DNA of 64,000 bases from Rhodospirillales bacterium. GTDB taxonomy: Bacteria; Pseudomonadota; Alphaproteobacteria; TMED109. Shown in pieces: positions 20,004 to 31,062 of this stretch (positions are counted from its first letter, which is position 1; every line of letters begins with the position of its first letter). Where the stretch lies: assembly GCA_028824295.1 (NCBI GenBank), contig JAPPED010000002.1, positions 1-64,000 of the forward strand, given 5' to 3'. The notes below the pieces were generated by a model. That model ran no database searches and was not told the DNA's origin. It saw only the letters and a list, made by a program, of their open reading frames with translations. The position numbers and the translations under genes are program-made.

Positions 20004-21078
20004 GCCGGGCCTTGAGGATGCATTCGAAGGGATCCTGAAGCGCCGGCGGGAGCTCGAGGCGGCGCTCGGCGACCCCGCCCTCAACCATGACCGTCGGGGG
20101 CAGATTGCGCGCGAACATGCCCAGCTCCAGCCGATCGCCGAGAAAATCGACGAGTACGCCAGCCTCGCGACGGAGCGCAGCGGGCTCGACGAGATCCTTG
20201 CCGACCCGGACACGGACCCGGCGCTGCGGGCGCTTGCCGAAGAGGATCACGCCAGGATCGAAGCAAGCATCGACACCTGCGGAAAGGACATTCGCGAGCT
20301 CCTGGTGCCGGCGGACGAAGCCAACATGCGGGACGTCATCCTCGAGGTGCGAGCCGGCACCGGTGGCGATGAGGCCGCCCTCTTCGCTCGCGATCTCTTC
20401 CGCATGTACGAACGGTACGCCGAAGCCCACAGCTGGAAGTTCCGGATCCTCTCCCTCAGCGAAAACGCTCTCGGCGGAGCCCGTGAGGCGATGGCGGAAG
20501 TGGTGGGGCGGGGCGCCTATGGCCGGCTGCGGCACGAATCCGGCGTGCATCGCGTGCAGCGGGTTCCCACGACGGAAGCATCGGGGCGCATCCACACGTC
20601 GGCAGCGACGGTGGCCGTCCTTCCGAAGGCTGAAGACGTCGACTTAGTCATCGAGCCCGGCGACCTCCGGATTGACACCTTCCGCGCTCAGGGCGCGGGC
20701 GGCCAGCATGTCAACAAGACCGACAGCGCAGTCCGGATCACGCATCTTCCGACCAATACGGTCGTGGTGTGCCAGGACGAGAAGTCGCAGCATCGGAATC
20801 GGGAAAAGGCGATGAGCGTCCTGCGGGCTCGCCTCTATGAGCAGGAACGCCGCGCGCAGGAACAGGAACAGGCGGACCAGCGCAGGACCCAGGTCGGCTC
20901 AGGGGATCGCTCCGAACGTGTGCGGACCTACAATTTTCCGCAAGACAGGATTACCGACCACCGGATCAACCTCACGGTGCATCGCATCGATCAGGTGCTG
21001 AGCGGGGAAACGCTGGACCGGCTGGTTGAGGCCCTCATGGCCGAAGAGAAACGCCAGCGACTGGCCAGCGGCGCCTGA
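19996..21078 (+). CDS. prfA: Peptide chain release factor 1
   Basis: This 360-residue protein is RF1, which reads UAA and UAG. The catalytic GGQ is at about residues 235-237 in AQGAGGQHVNKTDSAVRITHLPT. The codon-recognition tripeptide is of the RF1 PxT type (RVPTTEASGRIHTS), not the SPF of RF2. The glutamine of GGQ is the target of the PrmC methylase encoded immediately downstream. Translation starts at a GTG inside the end of hisS, an eight-base overlap that implies coupling. Confidence 0.96.
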   Translation: MVEPGLEDAFEGILKRRRELEAALGDPALNHDRRGQIAREHAQLQPIAEKIDEYASLATERSGLDEILADPDTDPALRALAEEDHARIEASIDTCGKDIRELLVPADEANMRDVILEVRAGTGGDEAALFARDLFRMYERYAEAHSWKFRILSLSENALGGAREAMAEVVGRGAYGRLRHESGVHRVQRVPTTEASGRIHTSAATVAVLPKAEDVDLVIEPGDLRIDTFRAQGAGGQHVNKTDSAVRITHLPTNTVVVCQDEKSQHRNREKAMSVLRARLYEQERRAQEQEQADQRRTQVGSGDRSERVRTYNFPQDRITDHRINLTVHRIDQVLSGETLDRLVEALMAEEKRQRLASGA

Positions 21079-21086
21079 CCAACCCC

Positions 21087-21935
21087 GTGCGCCTCACGGT
21101 CGAAGCGGCGATTCAGCACGCACAGACCGTGCTGCGAAATGCAGGAATCGACGGTCCGAGGCGGGAAGCTCGCCTGCTGGTGGGGCTTGCCACGGGTGTG
21201 GACGCCTTCCTCGCCTCCGAAACCCGGTTGTCGTCGGACGCCGCAGGACGGCTTGAAGTGTTGGTCGCGCGGCGTGCGGCGCGCGAGCCCTATGCGCACC
21301 TGGCTGAAGAGCGGGAGTTCATGGGGTTGCGTTTCTTTGTGTCCGGAGCGGCACTCATCCCTCGGCCGGAAACAGAATGTCTCGTCGAAACCCTTGTCCG
21401 GGACCGGCCGGCGCGGCACGTCCTCGATCTCGGCACCGGCACCGGGGCGATGCTGCTGTCGCTCCTTGACCAGTGGCCCAACGCGCGCGGGATTGGCGTG
21501 GATCGATCCGTGGCGGCACTAGCCGTCGCCGGCCGCAATCTAGCGGCGCTGGGACTCCGTGGCCGCGCCTTGCTGCTGGCGTCCGACTGGACCGGTGCCC
21601 TCCGGGCTGTCCCGACCTTTGACCTGGCGGTCTGCAACCCGCCCTACGTACGGACCGATGAGTTCGGGACCCTGGATCCCGAGGTGCGCGACTACGAGCC
21701 GCGCCTAGCCCTTGATGGAGGTTCGGACGGCCTTGATCCCGTGCGAGCACTGCTCCCCCGGCTTTTCCGGGTGCTGGAACCCGGCGCCCGTGCGGCGTTC
21801 GAGACCGACCCACGCCTATGGGAAGGCCTAGCGACGCTCGTGGAGCGGTATGGCGGGCGCGACATCAGTTGCGTCCCGGATCTGGCCGGCCACCGTCGCG
21901 GCCTGATTGCACGGTTTCCGGGTTTGACGAGCTGA
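21087..21935 (+). CDS. prmC: Peptide chain release factor N5-glutamine methyltransferase
   Basis: This 282-residue methyltransferase modifies the GGQ glutamine of RF1 and RF2. It has the PrmC N-terminal helical domain, FVSGAALIPRPETECLVE (substrate-binding region), the SAM motif VLDLGTGTGAMLLSLL, and the NPPY catalytic tetrapeptide in LAVCNPPYVRTDE. EVRDYEPRLALDGGSDGLDPVRAL is a family landmark. Translation starts at a GTG nine bases after prfA. Direct linkage to its substrate gene prfA supports the assignment. Confidence 0.95.
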   Translation: MRLTVEAAIQHAQTVLRNAGIDGPRREARLLVGLATGVDAFLASETRLSSDAAGRLEVLVARRAAREPYAHLAEEREFMGLRFFVSGAALIPRPETECLVETLVRDRPARHVLDLGTGTGAMLLSLLDQWPNARGIGVDRSVAALAVAGRNLAALGLRGRALLLASDWTGALRAVPTFDLAVCNPPYVRTDEFGTLDPEVRDYEPRLALDGGSDGLDPVRALLPRLFRVLEPGARAAFETDPRLWEGLATLVERYGGRDISCVPDLAGHRRGLIARFPGLTS

Positions 21936-21955
21936 ATCCGCCGCTCGAATCATCG

Positions 21956-21985
21956 TCGTCAACGGATCGCATCTTCATGTATAGT
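21956..21985 (+). promoter_or_regulatory. Candidate promoter for the DUF4167 gene
   Basis: TCGTCA (21956-21961) and TATAGT (21980-21985) are separated by 18 bases. The -10 is good, the -35 matches four of six. Initiation near 21992 would leave a leader of about 150 bases before the DUF4167 ATG, including a small GGCCG/CGGCC hairpin. Confidence 0.4.
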
Positions 21986-22142
21986 ACGCGCAATTGGTCC
22001 TCGTATCGGTGCTGGCCGAATTGCTGTTGAACGGCCCCGCGTACTTCCGATCGACTCGTGTTTTGCCAAATGCACGTGCCTCGCGCACGGACCATGCAAG
22101 CAGACTCATTCTCAAGACCCAACAGGAGTAGCACGACCCCAC

Positions 22143-22511
22143 ATGTACGACCGACCTAAATCTCCCGCTGGTCCCCGCCGCCATCGCGGTCGGCCCCAGG
22201 CTCGACGCGGCAGCGGTCCAAACCAGACGTTCGAAAGCAACGGCGGCCCGGGCATCAAGGTGCGGGGATCGGCTCGCCAAGTTGCGGATCGTTACCACGG
22301 CCTGGCTCGCGACGCGCTCTCGTCCGGGGACCGGGTTGCCGCGGAAAACTTCCTGCAGCACGCCGAGCATTACCAAAGGATCCAGGCCACGCTGAACGCA
22401 CCTGCACCGACCAATCCGGTGCGTTCCAATGGCCGCGCCGACCGACGTCACGACGGGGACGCCCGGCCCCAAAGCGAAGAGCCCCTCCCGGCCGACGGTC
22501 CCTTCCGCTAA
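22143..22511 (+). CDS. DUF4167 domain protein
   Basis: This 122-residue basic protein belongs to DUF4167, a family largely confined to Alphaproteobacteria. The conserved core is RGSARQVADRYHGLARDALSSGDRVAAENFLQHAEHYQRI around residues 41-80, preceded by an Arg/Gly/Pro-rich region and followed by a low-complexity tail. The charged, disordered flanks suggest nucleic-acid or ribosome contact, but no function is established that I can name. Position after prfA-prmC is the standard alphaproteobacterial context. CAGGAG lies about ten bases before the ATG. Confidence 0.9.
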   Translation: MYDRPKSPAGPRRHRGRPQARRGSGPNQTFESNGGPGIKVRGSARQVADRYHGLARDALSSGDRVAAENFLQHAEHYQRIQATLNAPAPTNPVRSNGRADRRHDGDARPQSEEPLPADGPFR

Positions 22512-23113
22512 CCAGCCGCCTGGCGACCGCGTGATCACCTGGATGCCGCGGCGTCCATAAACCAGCGATGCCGATCCCGGACGGCGTCCGCCGCCTGTAG
22601 CCACGCCAATTCCGGCTGTCGGTCCGGCGACGTGTCGTCTGACCGTATCGCCTCGGCACGAACCGGCATCTGCGCCCGCACGTGCAACGGCCCAAGGGCA
22701 CCGATTGGAGGCGTCGCGGGGATGGAACCGCCACCCCCACGGATCGCTGGCTCAGCCAGCACCCCGTAGATGCCTGGTGAACCCCGGTGAGCGGATCAGC
22801 CGCTCGATCTTCGACGAGGACGCTCGCCCGTTCCCGCCGACAAGGCGTGGTTCGGAACACGCACCGGCGTCGAGTTTACGAATAGATGGGAAGTCCGCCC
22901 GCAGCTCTGGGCGTGTGGTCCGCACCCGGCGAGATTCCGGCCCCGAGCCGACGGCGGGTCCGTTGGAAAATTGCTGCCCGCTCGGTTCCGCAGCCTTCGG
23001 AGCGGGCGCCACAAGACATGGTCGATTTCCCTTGACGGAACGGGAATCACCCGCGCAGCGATCGTACCGATCGGTCGGTCGGACGCCGGCCGGGCTTTCC
23101 GAAACCGCTTCAC
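22512..23113. other. About 600 bases without a supported gene
   Basis: No reading frame here has recognisable protein text or a good start. Structures noted are a palindrome GCTGGCTCAGCCAGC at 22746-22760 and an 8-bp stem GCCCGCTC (22976-22983) with GAGCGGGC (23000-23007). Composition is like the rest of the genome. The stretch is unusually long for this compact region and could hold a decayed gene or a small RNA, but nothing I can identify. Confidence 0.5.
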
Positions 23114-23141
23114 GTTGCGAACGGGCCAAGCCTCCCCATAT
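23114..23141 (+). promoter_or_regulatory. Heat-shock (sigma32-type) promoter of clpB
   Basis: GTTGCGA (23114-23120) and CCCCATAT (23134-23141) are spaced by 13 bases. The -10 matches the sigma32 consensus CCCCATnT completely; the -35 keeps the TTG of CTTGAAA. The distance to clpB is suitable (about 57 bases of leader). This agrees with ClpB being a heat-shock chaperone. Confidence 0.6.
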
Positions 23142-23204
23142 GAAAGACGCGGCTCCTGAATGGCTGCACCACGTGCTGCAAGTCGGCACACAAGGGAAAC
23201 TCGT

Positions 23205-25766
<2,562 letters not shown>

Positions 25767-25781
25767 GCAGCTTCGAACCAA

Positions 25782-25803
25782 GCCGGGGGCAATCACGCCC
25801 GGC
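25782..25803. terminator. Hairpin between convergent clpB and M23 genes
   Basis: GCCGGG (25782-25787) pairs with CCCGGC (25798-25803) around a ten-base loop, 15 bases after the clpB stop and 16 bases before the stop of the convergent M23 gene. A second GGGC/GCCC hairpin follows at once. No clear T tract. Confidence 0.45.
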
Positions 25804-25819
25804 CCAGGGCGGAGCCCCT

Positions 25820-28561
25820 TCAGTTGAAGGCGGCGCCGCCCGCCGACGGACGGACGGCCAACCGAGCGGCCCCCGGACCGAAGTCGTTCCAGGCTTCGTC
25901 AATGTGATTGCGCTCGCTCAGGAACGCCACGAAGCTGTCCCCTTCAAGGAACACGGGGCTCGGCAGGTCGATGCTCTGCGGATTGACCTGCTTGTTCCGA
26001 TACAGAACCTCGTAGTGCAGGTGCGGGCCCGTAGACCGGCCGGTTGAACCGACGCGTCCGATCACCTGCCCCTGTGTCACGCGCGTTCCCTGCTGGAGAC
26101 CCTTCGCGTACCGGGATAAATGCGCGTAGGCCGTCTTGTACTCGCTGTTGTGCCGGATCCGGATGTACTTACCATAGGCACCGTACCGTCCGATCCGCTC
26201 GACCACTCCGTCCCCTGCGGCATAGACGGGCGTGCCGGTCGGCGCGGCAAAGTCCATACCCCGATGCATCCGATTGAAGCCCAAGATCGGATGACGGCGC
26301 ATGCCATATCGCGAGGAAATGCGCGCTCCGTCGATCGGCGTGCGCATCAGGGCCTTGGTAGCGCTCCGGCCCTCGCCATCGAAGTAGCCTGCCGGCGCGT
26401 TCACAGGATCGAAGTAGTACAGCGAGCGTTTCTCGCCACGAACAACCATGGCCGCATACACGATCCGCCCGTGGTCGACCATCTTGCTGTCGACCACGTG
26501 ACCCTCGTACATGACCTCGACTTCGTCGCCGGGCTGCAGATCCCGCTGGAAATCGACGTCGAAACTGAATAGTCGCACCAGTTGCTCCAGTACCGGGAGC
26601 GGCAGCCCCATGTGGCTGGCAGCTTGGTACAGGCTGGTGTCGATGGTGCCGACGGTGCGATTGAACACGACATGAAATGCGCGTTCTACCCGGTGGGTGA
26701 CGTAGGCACCGTCCTCGAGAACTGCTTCGACGCTGCGCAGTGGATCCAATTGTATGGAGAACCCTTCCAGCGGACGAGCTCCCTTGTCACCGGCGCCGAC
26801 GGCGACGTGCAGAACCTGCCCGATGTCGAGCGTTCGGGGATCGAATTCCCCGCTGATGGCCCGGACTGCCTTGTCAACCTGCAGTCGGTTCGCACCCGTG
26901 CCAACGAGCATCTTGGCCAGCGTGTCGCCCTGCCTGGCCGCGACCTCGAAACGTTCCACGTGGTCGCCATCCGGTAGGCTGGAAAAGGAGCGGACCGGGT
27001 CGGCATCCAGCGACGGGTCGGGGCCCAAGTCGGCGGCGATTCCCTGCTGTGGCTCCGGTGCAAGCGCCGCGAGCTGCACTTCCGCCTGCGCGGTATCTGT
27101 CCAAGCCGCCTTGTATCGACCGCGTGAGTCCCTGAGGACCAGAACGCCGCGCTTTTTCTTTGCCAAGGTTTCCAGGAAAAAGCCCGACAGCGGCTCGTCT
27201 GCGGGTGCACGGGGGTAGATCAGCTTCTGGCCAGGCTGAAGCCGGTCGACGCGACCGACTTTTCCGAAGGCGGCTGCCGCAGCGTGCGCGTGGGTCCGCC
27301 GTTCCCCGATTCCGGCCAACACGGACAGCAGGAAGTCTCCCGATCGGATACGGGTCTGTTCAAGCGCGTTTTGCAGTCGCTCTTCTTGGACCGCAGCCTG
27401 TTGGTCTTCGAGGTCCCGTGGCCATGCCCGACTTGCCAGACGTTCAGCCGTGACCTCGACCTGCGCCCAGTTGACCCGCTGCGCCGTCCATTCGCCCGTC
27501 GCGGTGCGCGCCACCAAAACCGCCTTCCTGCGGCGGTCGGAAACCGCAAAGTACGTTACCGCACCGCCCTCCAGACCGTACGAAAAATGCTGGCCGGCGA
27601 TAATGGATGTCGGCCGCTTTTCCCTGGCGAAGGCGCGTACGGCGCCCCGAATTTCGGTGAGCGACATGCCAGCTCGCTGCAAGTGCAGGCCCAGCGTGTC
27701 GCCGCGCTTGAAGGTCTCGTCGACGCGGCGGCCGATCCCCCTGGGGGCCAGGCGATCGCTGATGCCGGCGAATTCGTCGGCCTGGCCGGTCGGCGTTGCA
27801 CTTGTTGGCTCGACCGGAGGCGGAGGCGGGGCAGGCTCGGCCGCAGCCACGTCGGCCACCGGGCGGAAGACACCGAACGCATCGCGACGCATGTCCGCAT
27901 TGCGCCCGCGGTTCGGGAGCGCGACCGCCTCCAGGACGGTCTTTCCGTCCTGAACCGAAAATTCGACGTCGATCGGTTCACCGATTGCCAGTCGGCGCAA
28001 GTTGACATGGTTCCGCAGACCCGTCGCGGCACGGTGAGCGTCATCACGCGTGGCGCCGGCCCGCAACAGCGCCATGACCAGGTTATCGCCCCGTCTGAGC
28101 TCGAGCCGCCTTGATCCCGCGCGCGCCGTCTCTGGCGTCGTGCCGACGGCGGCTTCAATCCAGTCGGCCGCTTCCTCATCTACGTAGACGCCGCCACGAA
28201 CCCGGTCGCTCTCGCCTTCCCGGACAGCTACGACCGACCGTCCGCGACGCAAGGGAATGGCAACCGCGCGCAAGGCCGAGTCGCCGACAATCGGTACCGA
28301 CCGGTACAGGATGACAACCTGTCCGGCAGCCATGCGCCGCAAGTTGAGATGACGCCGCAACGTGCGGACAAAGAGCTCACCTTCTACTCGAGAGATTCCT
28401 TCGCGCGTAAACAGTCGCGACAGAGTTTCGCCGGGGGCCAGCGCATCCGAGTGCACGGCCATGCCATCAATGTTGGTGAGCGGCTCGCGCGCAGAAGTCC
28501 CTGTAGCAACCAGTACAGACGCAGCAAAAACAACAGCAATCAGCGGGACCTGGATACGCAT
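25820..28561 (-). CDS. Secreted M23 (LytM) peptidase with repeated LysM/OapA-like modules
   Basis: This 913-residue protein starts at ATG 28561, where the signal peptide MRIQVPLIAVVFAASVLVAT begins; ATG 28627 is an in-frame alternative. About six related modules follow at residues 43-88, 156-202, 284-328, 405-450, 543-588 and 635-686. Each opens with a GDxL/GETL-type turn and closes with L..G(Q/D), as in LysM/OapA-like carbohydrate-binding units. The C-terminal LytM domain has zinc ligands H766 and D770 (HRGMD) and the HLH at 847-849 (GPHLHYEV), so it should be an active endopeptidase on peptidoglycan cross-links. The usual M23 cell-separation proteins have one or two such modules. A sigma70-type promoter lies at 28646-28674. 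Confidence 0.88.
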   Translation of the reverse strand: MRIQVPLIAVVFAASVLVATGTSAREPLTNIDGMAVHSDALAPGETLSRLFTREGISRVEGELFVRTLRRHLNLRRMAAGQVVILYRSVPIVGDSALRAVAIPLRRGRSVVAVREGESDRVRGGVYVDEEAADWIEAAVGTTPETARAGSRRLELRRGDNLVMALLRAGATRDDAHRAATGLRNHVNLRRLAIGEPIDVEFSVQDGKTVLEAVALPNRGRNADMRRDAFGVFRPVADVAAAEPAPPPPPVEPTSATPTGQADEFAGISDRLAPRGIGRRVDETFKRGDTLGLHLQRAGMSLTEIRGAVRAFAREKRPTSIIAGQHFSYGLEGGAVTYFAVSDRRRKAVLVARTATGEWTAQRVNWAQVEVTAERLASRAWPRDLEDQQAAVQEERLQNALEQTRIRSGDFLLSVLAGIGERRTHAHAAAAAFGKVGRVDRLQPGQKLIYPRAPADEPLSGFFLETLAKKKRGVLVLRDSRGRYKAAWTDTAQAEVQLAALAPEPQQGIAADLGPDPSLDADPVRSFSSLPDGDHVERFEVAARQGDTLAKMLVGTGANRLQVDKAVRAISGEFDPRTLDIGQVLHVAVGAGDKGARPLEGFSIQLDPLRSVEAVLEDGAYVTHRVERAFHVVFNRTVGTIDTSLYQAASHMGLPLPVLEQLVRLFSFDVDFQRDLQPGDEVEVMYEGHVVDSKMVDHGRIVYAAMVVRGEKRSLYYFDPVNAPAGYFDGEGRSATKALMRTPIDGARISSRYGMRRHPILGFNRMHRGMDFAAPTGTPVYAAGDGVVERIGRYGAYGKYIRIRHNSEYKTAYAHLSRYAKGLQQGTRVTQGQVIGRVGSTGRSTGPHLHYEVLYRNKQVNPQSIDLPSPVFLEGDSFVAFLSERNHIDEAWNDFGPGAARLAVRPSAGGAAFN

Positions 28562-28645
28562 GCGAAGTCCGGGCAGGCAACACAAACGCGGGCGCACGGC
28601 CCAGGTCCGAGCAAACACCTGAACCATCGTCTAAAGCCCAAATCG

Positions 28646-28674
28646 ATCATGCGGATACGAAAGTGTCGTGTCAA
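28646..28674 (-). promoter_or_regulatory. Sigma70-type promoter of the M23 peptidase gene
   Basis: On the minus strand a perfect -35 TTGACA (28669-28674) is followed after exactly 17 bases by CATGAT (28646-28651), four of six to the -10 consensus. RNA would start near 28639, about 78 bases before the chosen ATG. Confidence 0.55.
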
Positions 28675-28747
28675 CGGGTCCACAACGGCTCAGCAGGTAT
28701 GCGGGGGAGCTGGCGCAGGCTTGTCGCTGGCCACGTGCACGGGGCAT

Positions 28748-28769
28748 GGGAAACGTCATTACGGTTCCC
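28748..28769. terminator. Hairpin downstream of the epoxide-hydrolase-like gene
   Basis: GGGAAACGT (28748-28756) pairs with ACGGTTCCC (28761-28769) with one mismatch around a CATT loop. It lies about 50 bases past the stop of the minus-strand hydrolase gene and could end its transcript. No T tract was seen. Confidence 0.3.
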
Positions 28770-28817
28770 GGCCAGCCGCCGACTGCAAGGCGGCGCCGGC
28801 GCCCGCACCCGTCCCCA

Positions 28818-29750
28818 TCATGGCGGACCCGGCGCCTCCGCATGAACGCGTTCAAGGAACGCCAGCATTCGGTCGTTCGCGAGGTCCGGCTGCTCAAAAT
28901 GCACGAAATGGCCCGCCGACTCGGCCACCTCGATCGTCAGGTTTGAGAAATAATCTTCGAGCCCGTCGGTCCACTCACTCCGCAATACGGGATCGTGTCG
29001 CCCCCAGAGAACGTAGGCCGGGACGTGGATGACCTGCGGGGCCGGCGCCTCACCCGCAATTGCGCGGCGGCGCTCCTCCGCGATCGATCGGTACCAGTTG
29101 AAGCCGCCTTGCAGCGCGCCCGGCTGCATAAAGTTGTCGACCCACGCCTCCAGGTCTTCATCGAACGCATGCGGATCATGGCTCCAGTGACGCAGAAAAT
29201 GCGAGAGATAGATGCGGCAGGTGTCTCGACTGGTGCCTACGAGTTCGGCCGACCATTCCATCTGGTGAAACGTCTGGTACCAAATCTCACGGAACTGCCC
29301 GTGCTGCAGCCAGCGCCCGCCGATGCCGTCGTACGGGCAGTTGAAGAAGAACAGGCCTCGCAGGCGCTCCGCATGCGCGCGCGCCAGCATCTGCCCCACA
29401 AACGCCCCGACGTCATGCCCGATCACGGTGAACGCGCCGGCCCAGTTCGCGCCATCCGTTCGCCCGCCCAGATGATCGGCAAGAGCCAGCAGGTCATCCG
29501 CATACGCCTGCGGCGCACACACGTGCCCGGGTTTCGAACTCCGGCCGAAGCCCCGCAGATCAGGCGCCACCACGTCATAACGCTCCGCCAGGGCCGGAAG
29601 ATTCTTCCGCCACGTGCGGCTGAATTCGGGCCAACCGTGCACCAGCATGACCGGCGGACCGTGGCGGTTGCGGCTGCGAAGAAAATGGAGCGCAACTTCC
29701 CCGAGCCGGACATCGTGGCGTGTCCAGGCGTGCGTCTCATCTGCGTGCAT
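28818..29750 (-). CDS. Alpha/beta hydrolase, epoxide hydrolase / haloacid dehalogenase type
   Basis: This 310-residue alpha/beta hydrolase carries HGWPEFSRTW (oxyanion loop), DLRGFGRSS, and the nucleophile elbow GHDVGAFVGQMLA, where the nucleophile is Asp rather than Ser. The Asp nucleophile with HGWPE is typical of soluble epoxide hydrolases and fluoroacetate-type dehalogenases. The acid (WGRHDPVL) and the catalytic His (SAGHFVHFEQPD) are present. The start lies five bases after the stop of pip, so both hydrolases form an operon. The substrate cannot be inferred further. Confidence 0.86.
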   Translation of the reverse strand: MHADETHAWTRHDVRLGEVALHFLRSRNRHGPPVMLVHGWPEFSRTWRKNLPALAERYDVVAPDLRGFGRSSKPGHVCAPQAYADDLLALADHLGGRTDGANWAGAFTVIGHDVGAFVGQMLARAHAERLRGLFFFNCPYDGIGGRWLQHGQFREIWYQTFHQMEWSAELVGTSRDTCRIYLSHFLRHWSHDPHAFDEDLEAWVDNFMQPGALQGGFNWYRSIAEERRRAIAGEAPAPQVIHVPAYVLWGRHDPVLRSEWTDGLEDYFSNLTIEVAESAGHFVHFEQPDLANDRMLAFLERVHAEAPGPP

Positions 29751-29755
29751 GACCG

Positions 29756-30709
29756 TTATCCGTACCGCACGCCGAGCTCGGTGATGGCGGTGGTCAGCGC
29801 ATTCCGGATCGGCGGCTCCGTTCCGGCGTGTCCAGTGCCCGGCACGACCGTGAGCTCCGAATCAGGCCACGCCCGCGCGATGGCGGCCGCGGCGGCAGGC
29901 GGACACAGCAGGTCGTACCGTCCCTGCACGATTCGCCCGGGAATCCCCCGAAGCCGGTCAGCGTTCCGCACGAGCTGATCGGGCTCCAGAAAGAAATCAT
30001 TCTTGATGTAGTGCCATTCCACATACGGCGTGTTCGGCCCTTTCCCGTCATCGGAGCCAGGCCCCCGGTCGAGCCGGGCCGGCAGCTTCGGCTCCGGCGG
30101 CGTAATCGTCGAGAGGGTCCCTTCGTATACGGCCCAGGCGTCGGCAGCGGGCAGATGAATTCTTGGGTCCGGATCTTCAAGCCGTCGCCCGTAGGCGCGG
30201 ATCGGGTCCTCCCTTTCGCGTTCGGGCAGCAGGTCCCGAAACGCCGCCCACAACTCGGGCCGGAAGATTTCAGCCGCACCGCGAAACGCCCATTGGCACT
30301 CCTTGCGAGTTCCCAGGAAGACGGCCCGGAGGACAATCCCGAGAACTCGCTCAGGAAAGGCCTGTGCGTAGGCGAGCGCCAAGGTGCTTCCCCAGGACCC
30401 CCCGACCACCAGCCATCGTTCAATGCCCAAATGTGTGCGGACCTGCTCCAGGTCGGTCACCAGATGCGCGGTGGTATTGGCAGAGAGGCCTCGTTTCGGA
30501 CGTGAGCGGCCCGCACCGCGCTGATCGAACAGCACGATCCGGAAACGGGCAGCATCGAACAGTCGCGCGTGGGCCGGCTGACAACCGCTGCCCGGCCCGC
30601 CGTGCAAGTACACGGCCGGGATTCCGCCTTCACTCCCGTACGTCCGCACGTGCAGTACGTGCCCCTCGCCCACCGCGAGGTCCGCCTGCTGGCTGCGATC
30701 GGTGTCCAC
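29756..30709 (-). CDS. pip: Prolyl aminopeptidase
   Basis: This 317-residue alpha/beta hydrolase has the proline iminopeptidase pattern: LHGGPGSGCQPAHARLFD, FDQRGAGRSRPKRGLSANTT, and the Ser elbow GGSWGSTLALAYAQAFPERV. The cap text WRGAAEIFRP-like (AFRGAAEIFRPELW) and the C-terminal VPGTGHAG with the catalytic His are also visible. It releases N-terminal proline from peptides. The start is a GTG at 30709 with AGGG seven bases upstream. It is divergent from rpmE and cotranscribed with the epoxide-hydrolase-like gene. Confidence 0.88.
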   Translation of the reverse strand: MDTDRSQQADLAVGEGHVLHVRTYGSEGGIPAVYLHGGPGSGCQPAHARLFDAARFRIVLFDQRGAGRSRPKRGLSANTTAHLVTDLEQVRTHLGIERWLVVGGSWGSTLALAYAQAFPERVLGIVLRAVFLGTRKECQWAFRGAAEIFRPELWAAFRDLLPEREREDPIRAYGRRLEDPDPRIHLPAADAWAVYEGTLSTITPPEPKLPARLDRGPGSDDGKGPNTPYVEWHYIKNDFFLEPDQLVRNADRLRGIPGRIVQGRYDLLCPPAAAAAIARAWPDSELTVVPGTGHAGTEPPIRNALTTAITELGVRYG

Positions 30710-30730
30710 TACGGCACCCTACGCGAAAAA

Positions 30731-30795
30731 ACCGGATCTGTGCGGACTCGACGCCTTCGGCGGCACACGGGTTGTCCAGCCGTAGCCGATCCGGT
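30731..30795. repeat. Interrupted inverted repeat between pip and rpmE
   Basis: ACCGGATC (30731-30738) and GATCCGGT (30788-30795) are perfect complements 49 bases apart. Between them TGTGC/GCACA (30740-30744, 30762-30766) and GCCTTCGGC form nested pairs. The element sits in the divergent promoter region and overlaps the proposed rpmE promoter. Confidence 0.45.
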
Positions 30796-30800
30796 ATTTA
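30772..30800 (+). promoter_or_regulatory. Candidate promoter of rpmE
   Basis: TTGTCC (30772-30777) and TATTTA (30795-30800) are spaced by 17 bases, giving a leader of about 35 bases to the rpmE ATG. The match to consensus is moderate. Confidence 0.35.
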
Positions 30801-30840
30801 GGCTTGAATTCTCCCGCCTGCAGTTGCGATGGTCGAGGCC

Positions 30841-31062
30841 ATGAAGAAGGATATTCACCCGGATTATCACGAGATCACCGTGGTCATGACCGATGGAACC
30901 GAGTTCGCGACACGGTCGACATGGGGCAAACCTGGGGACACCCTCAAACTGGACGTGGATCCGCTGACTCATCCCGCGTGGACCGGCGGTCCGGTGCAGC
31001 TGCGCGAGTCCGGCGGCCAAGTGGCGCGATTCAACCGTCGGTTTGCCGGACTGAAGTTGTAG
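30841..31062 (+). CDS. rpmE: 50S ribosomal protein L31
   Basis: This 73-residue protein ([20 protein letters not shown]) is L31. It keeps the family landmarks FATRSTWG and the C-terminal [10 protein letters not shown]-like tail ([10 protein letters not shown]). The zinc-binding cysteines of the C+ form are absent, so this is the zinc-independent C- form common in Alphaproteobacteria. Start 30841 has GAGG just upstream; the frame opens at 30829 but homologues start at MKKDIHP. The last 32 bases overlap the convergent thioesterase gene. Confidence 0.94.
   Translation: MKKDIHPDYHEITVVMTDGTEFATRSTWGKPGDTLKLDVDPLTHPAWTGGPVQLRESGGQVARFNRRFAGLKL

Noticed and set aside
22535-22762. 75-codon minus-strand frame in the DUF4167-clpB gap
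   Set aside because: Codon third positions are less GC-biased than in real neighbours, no ribosome binding site is seen, and the product is unrecognised. It was left as unsupported.
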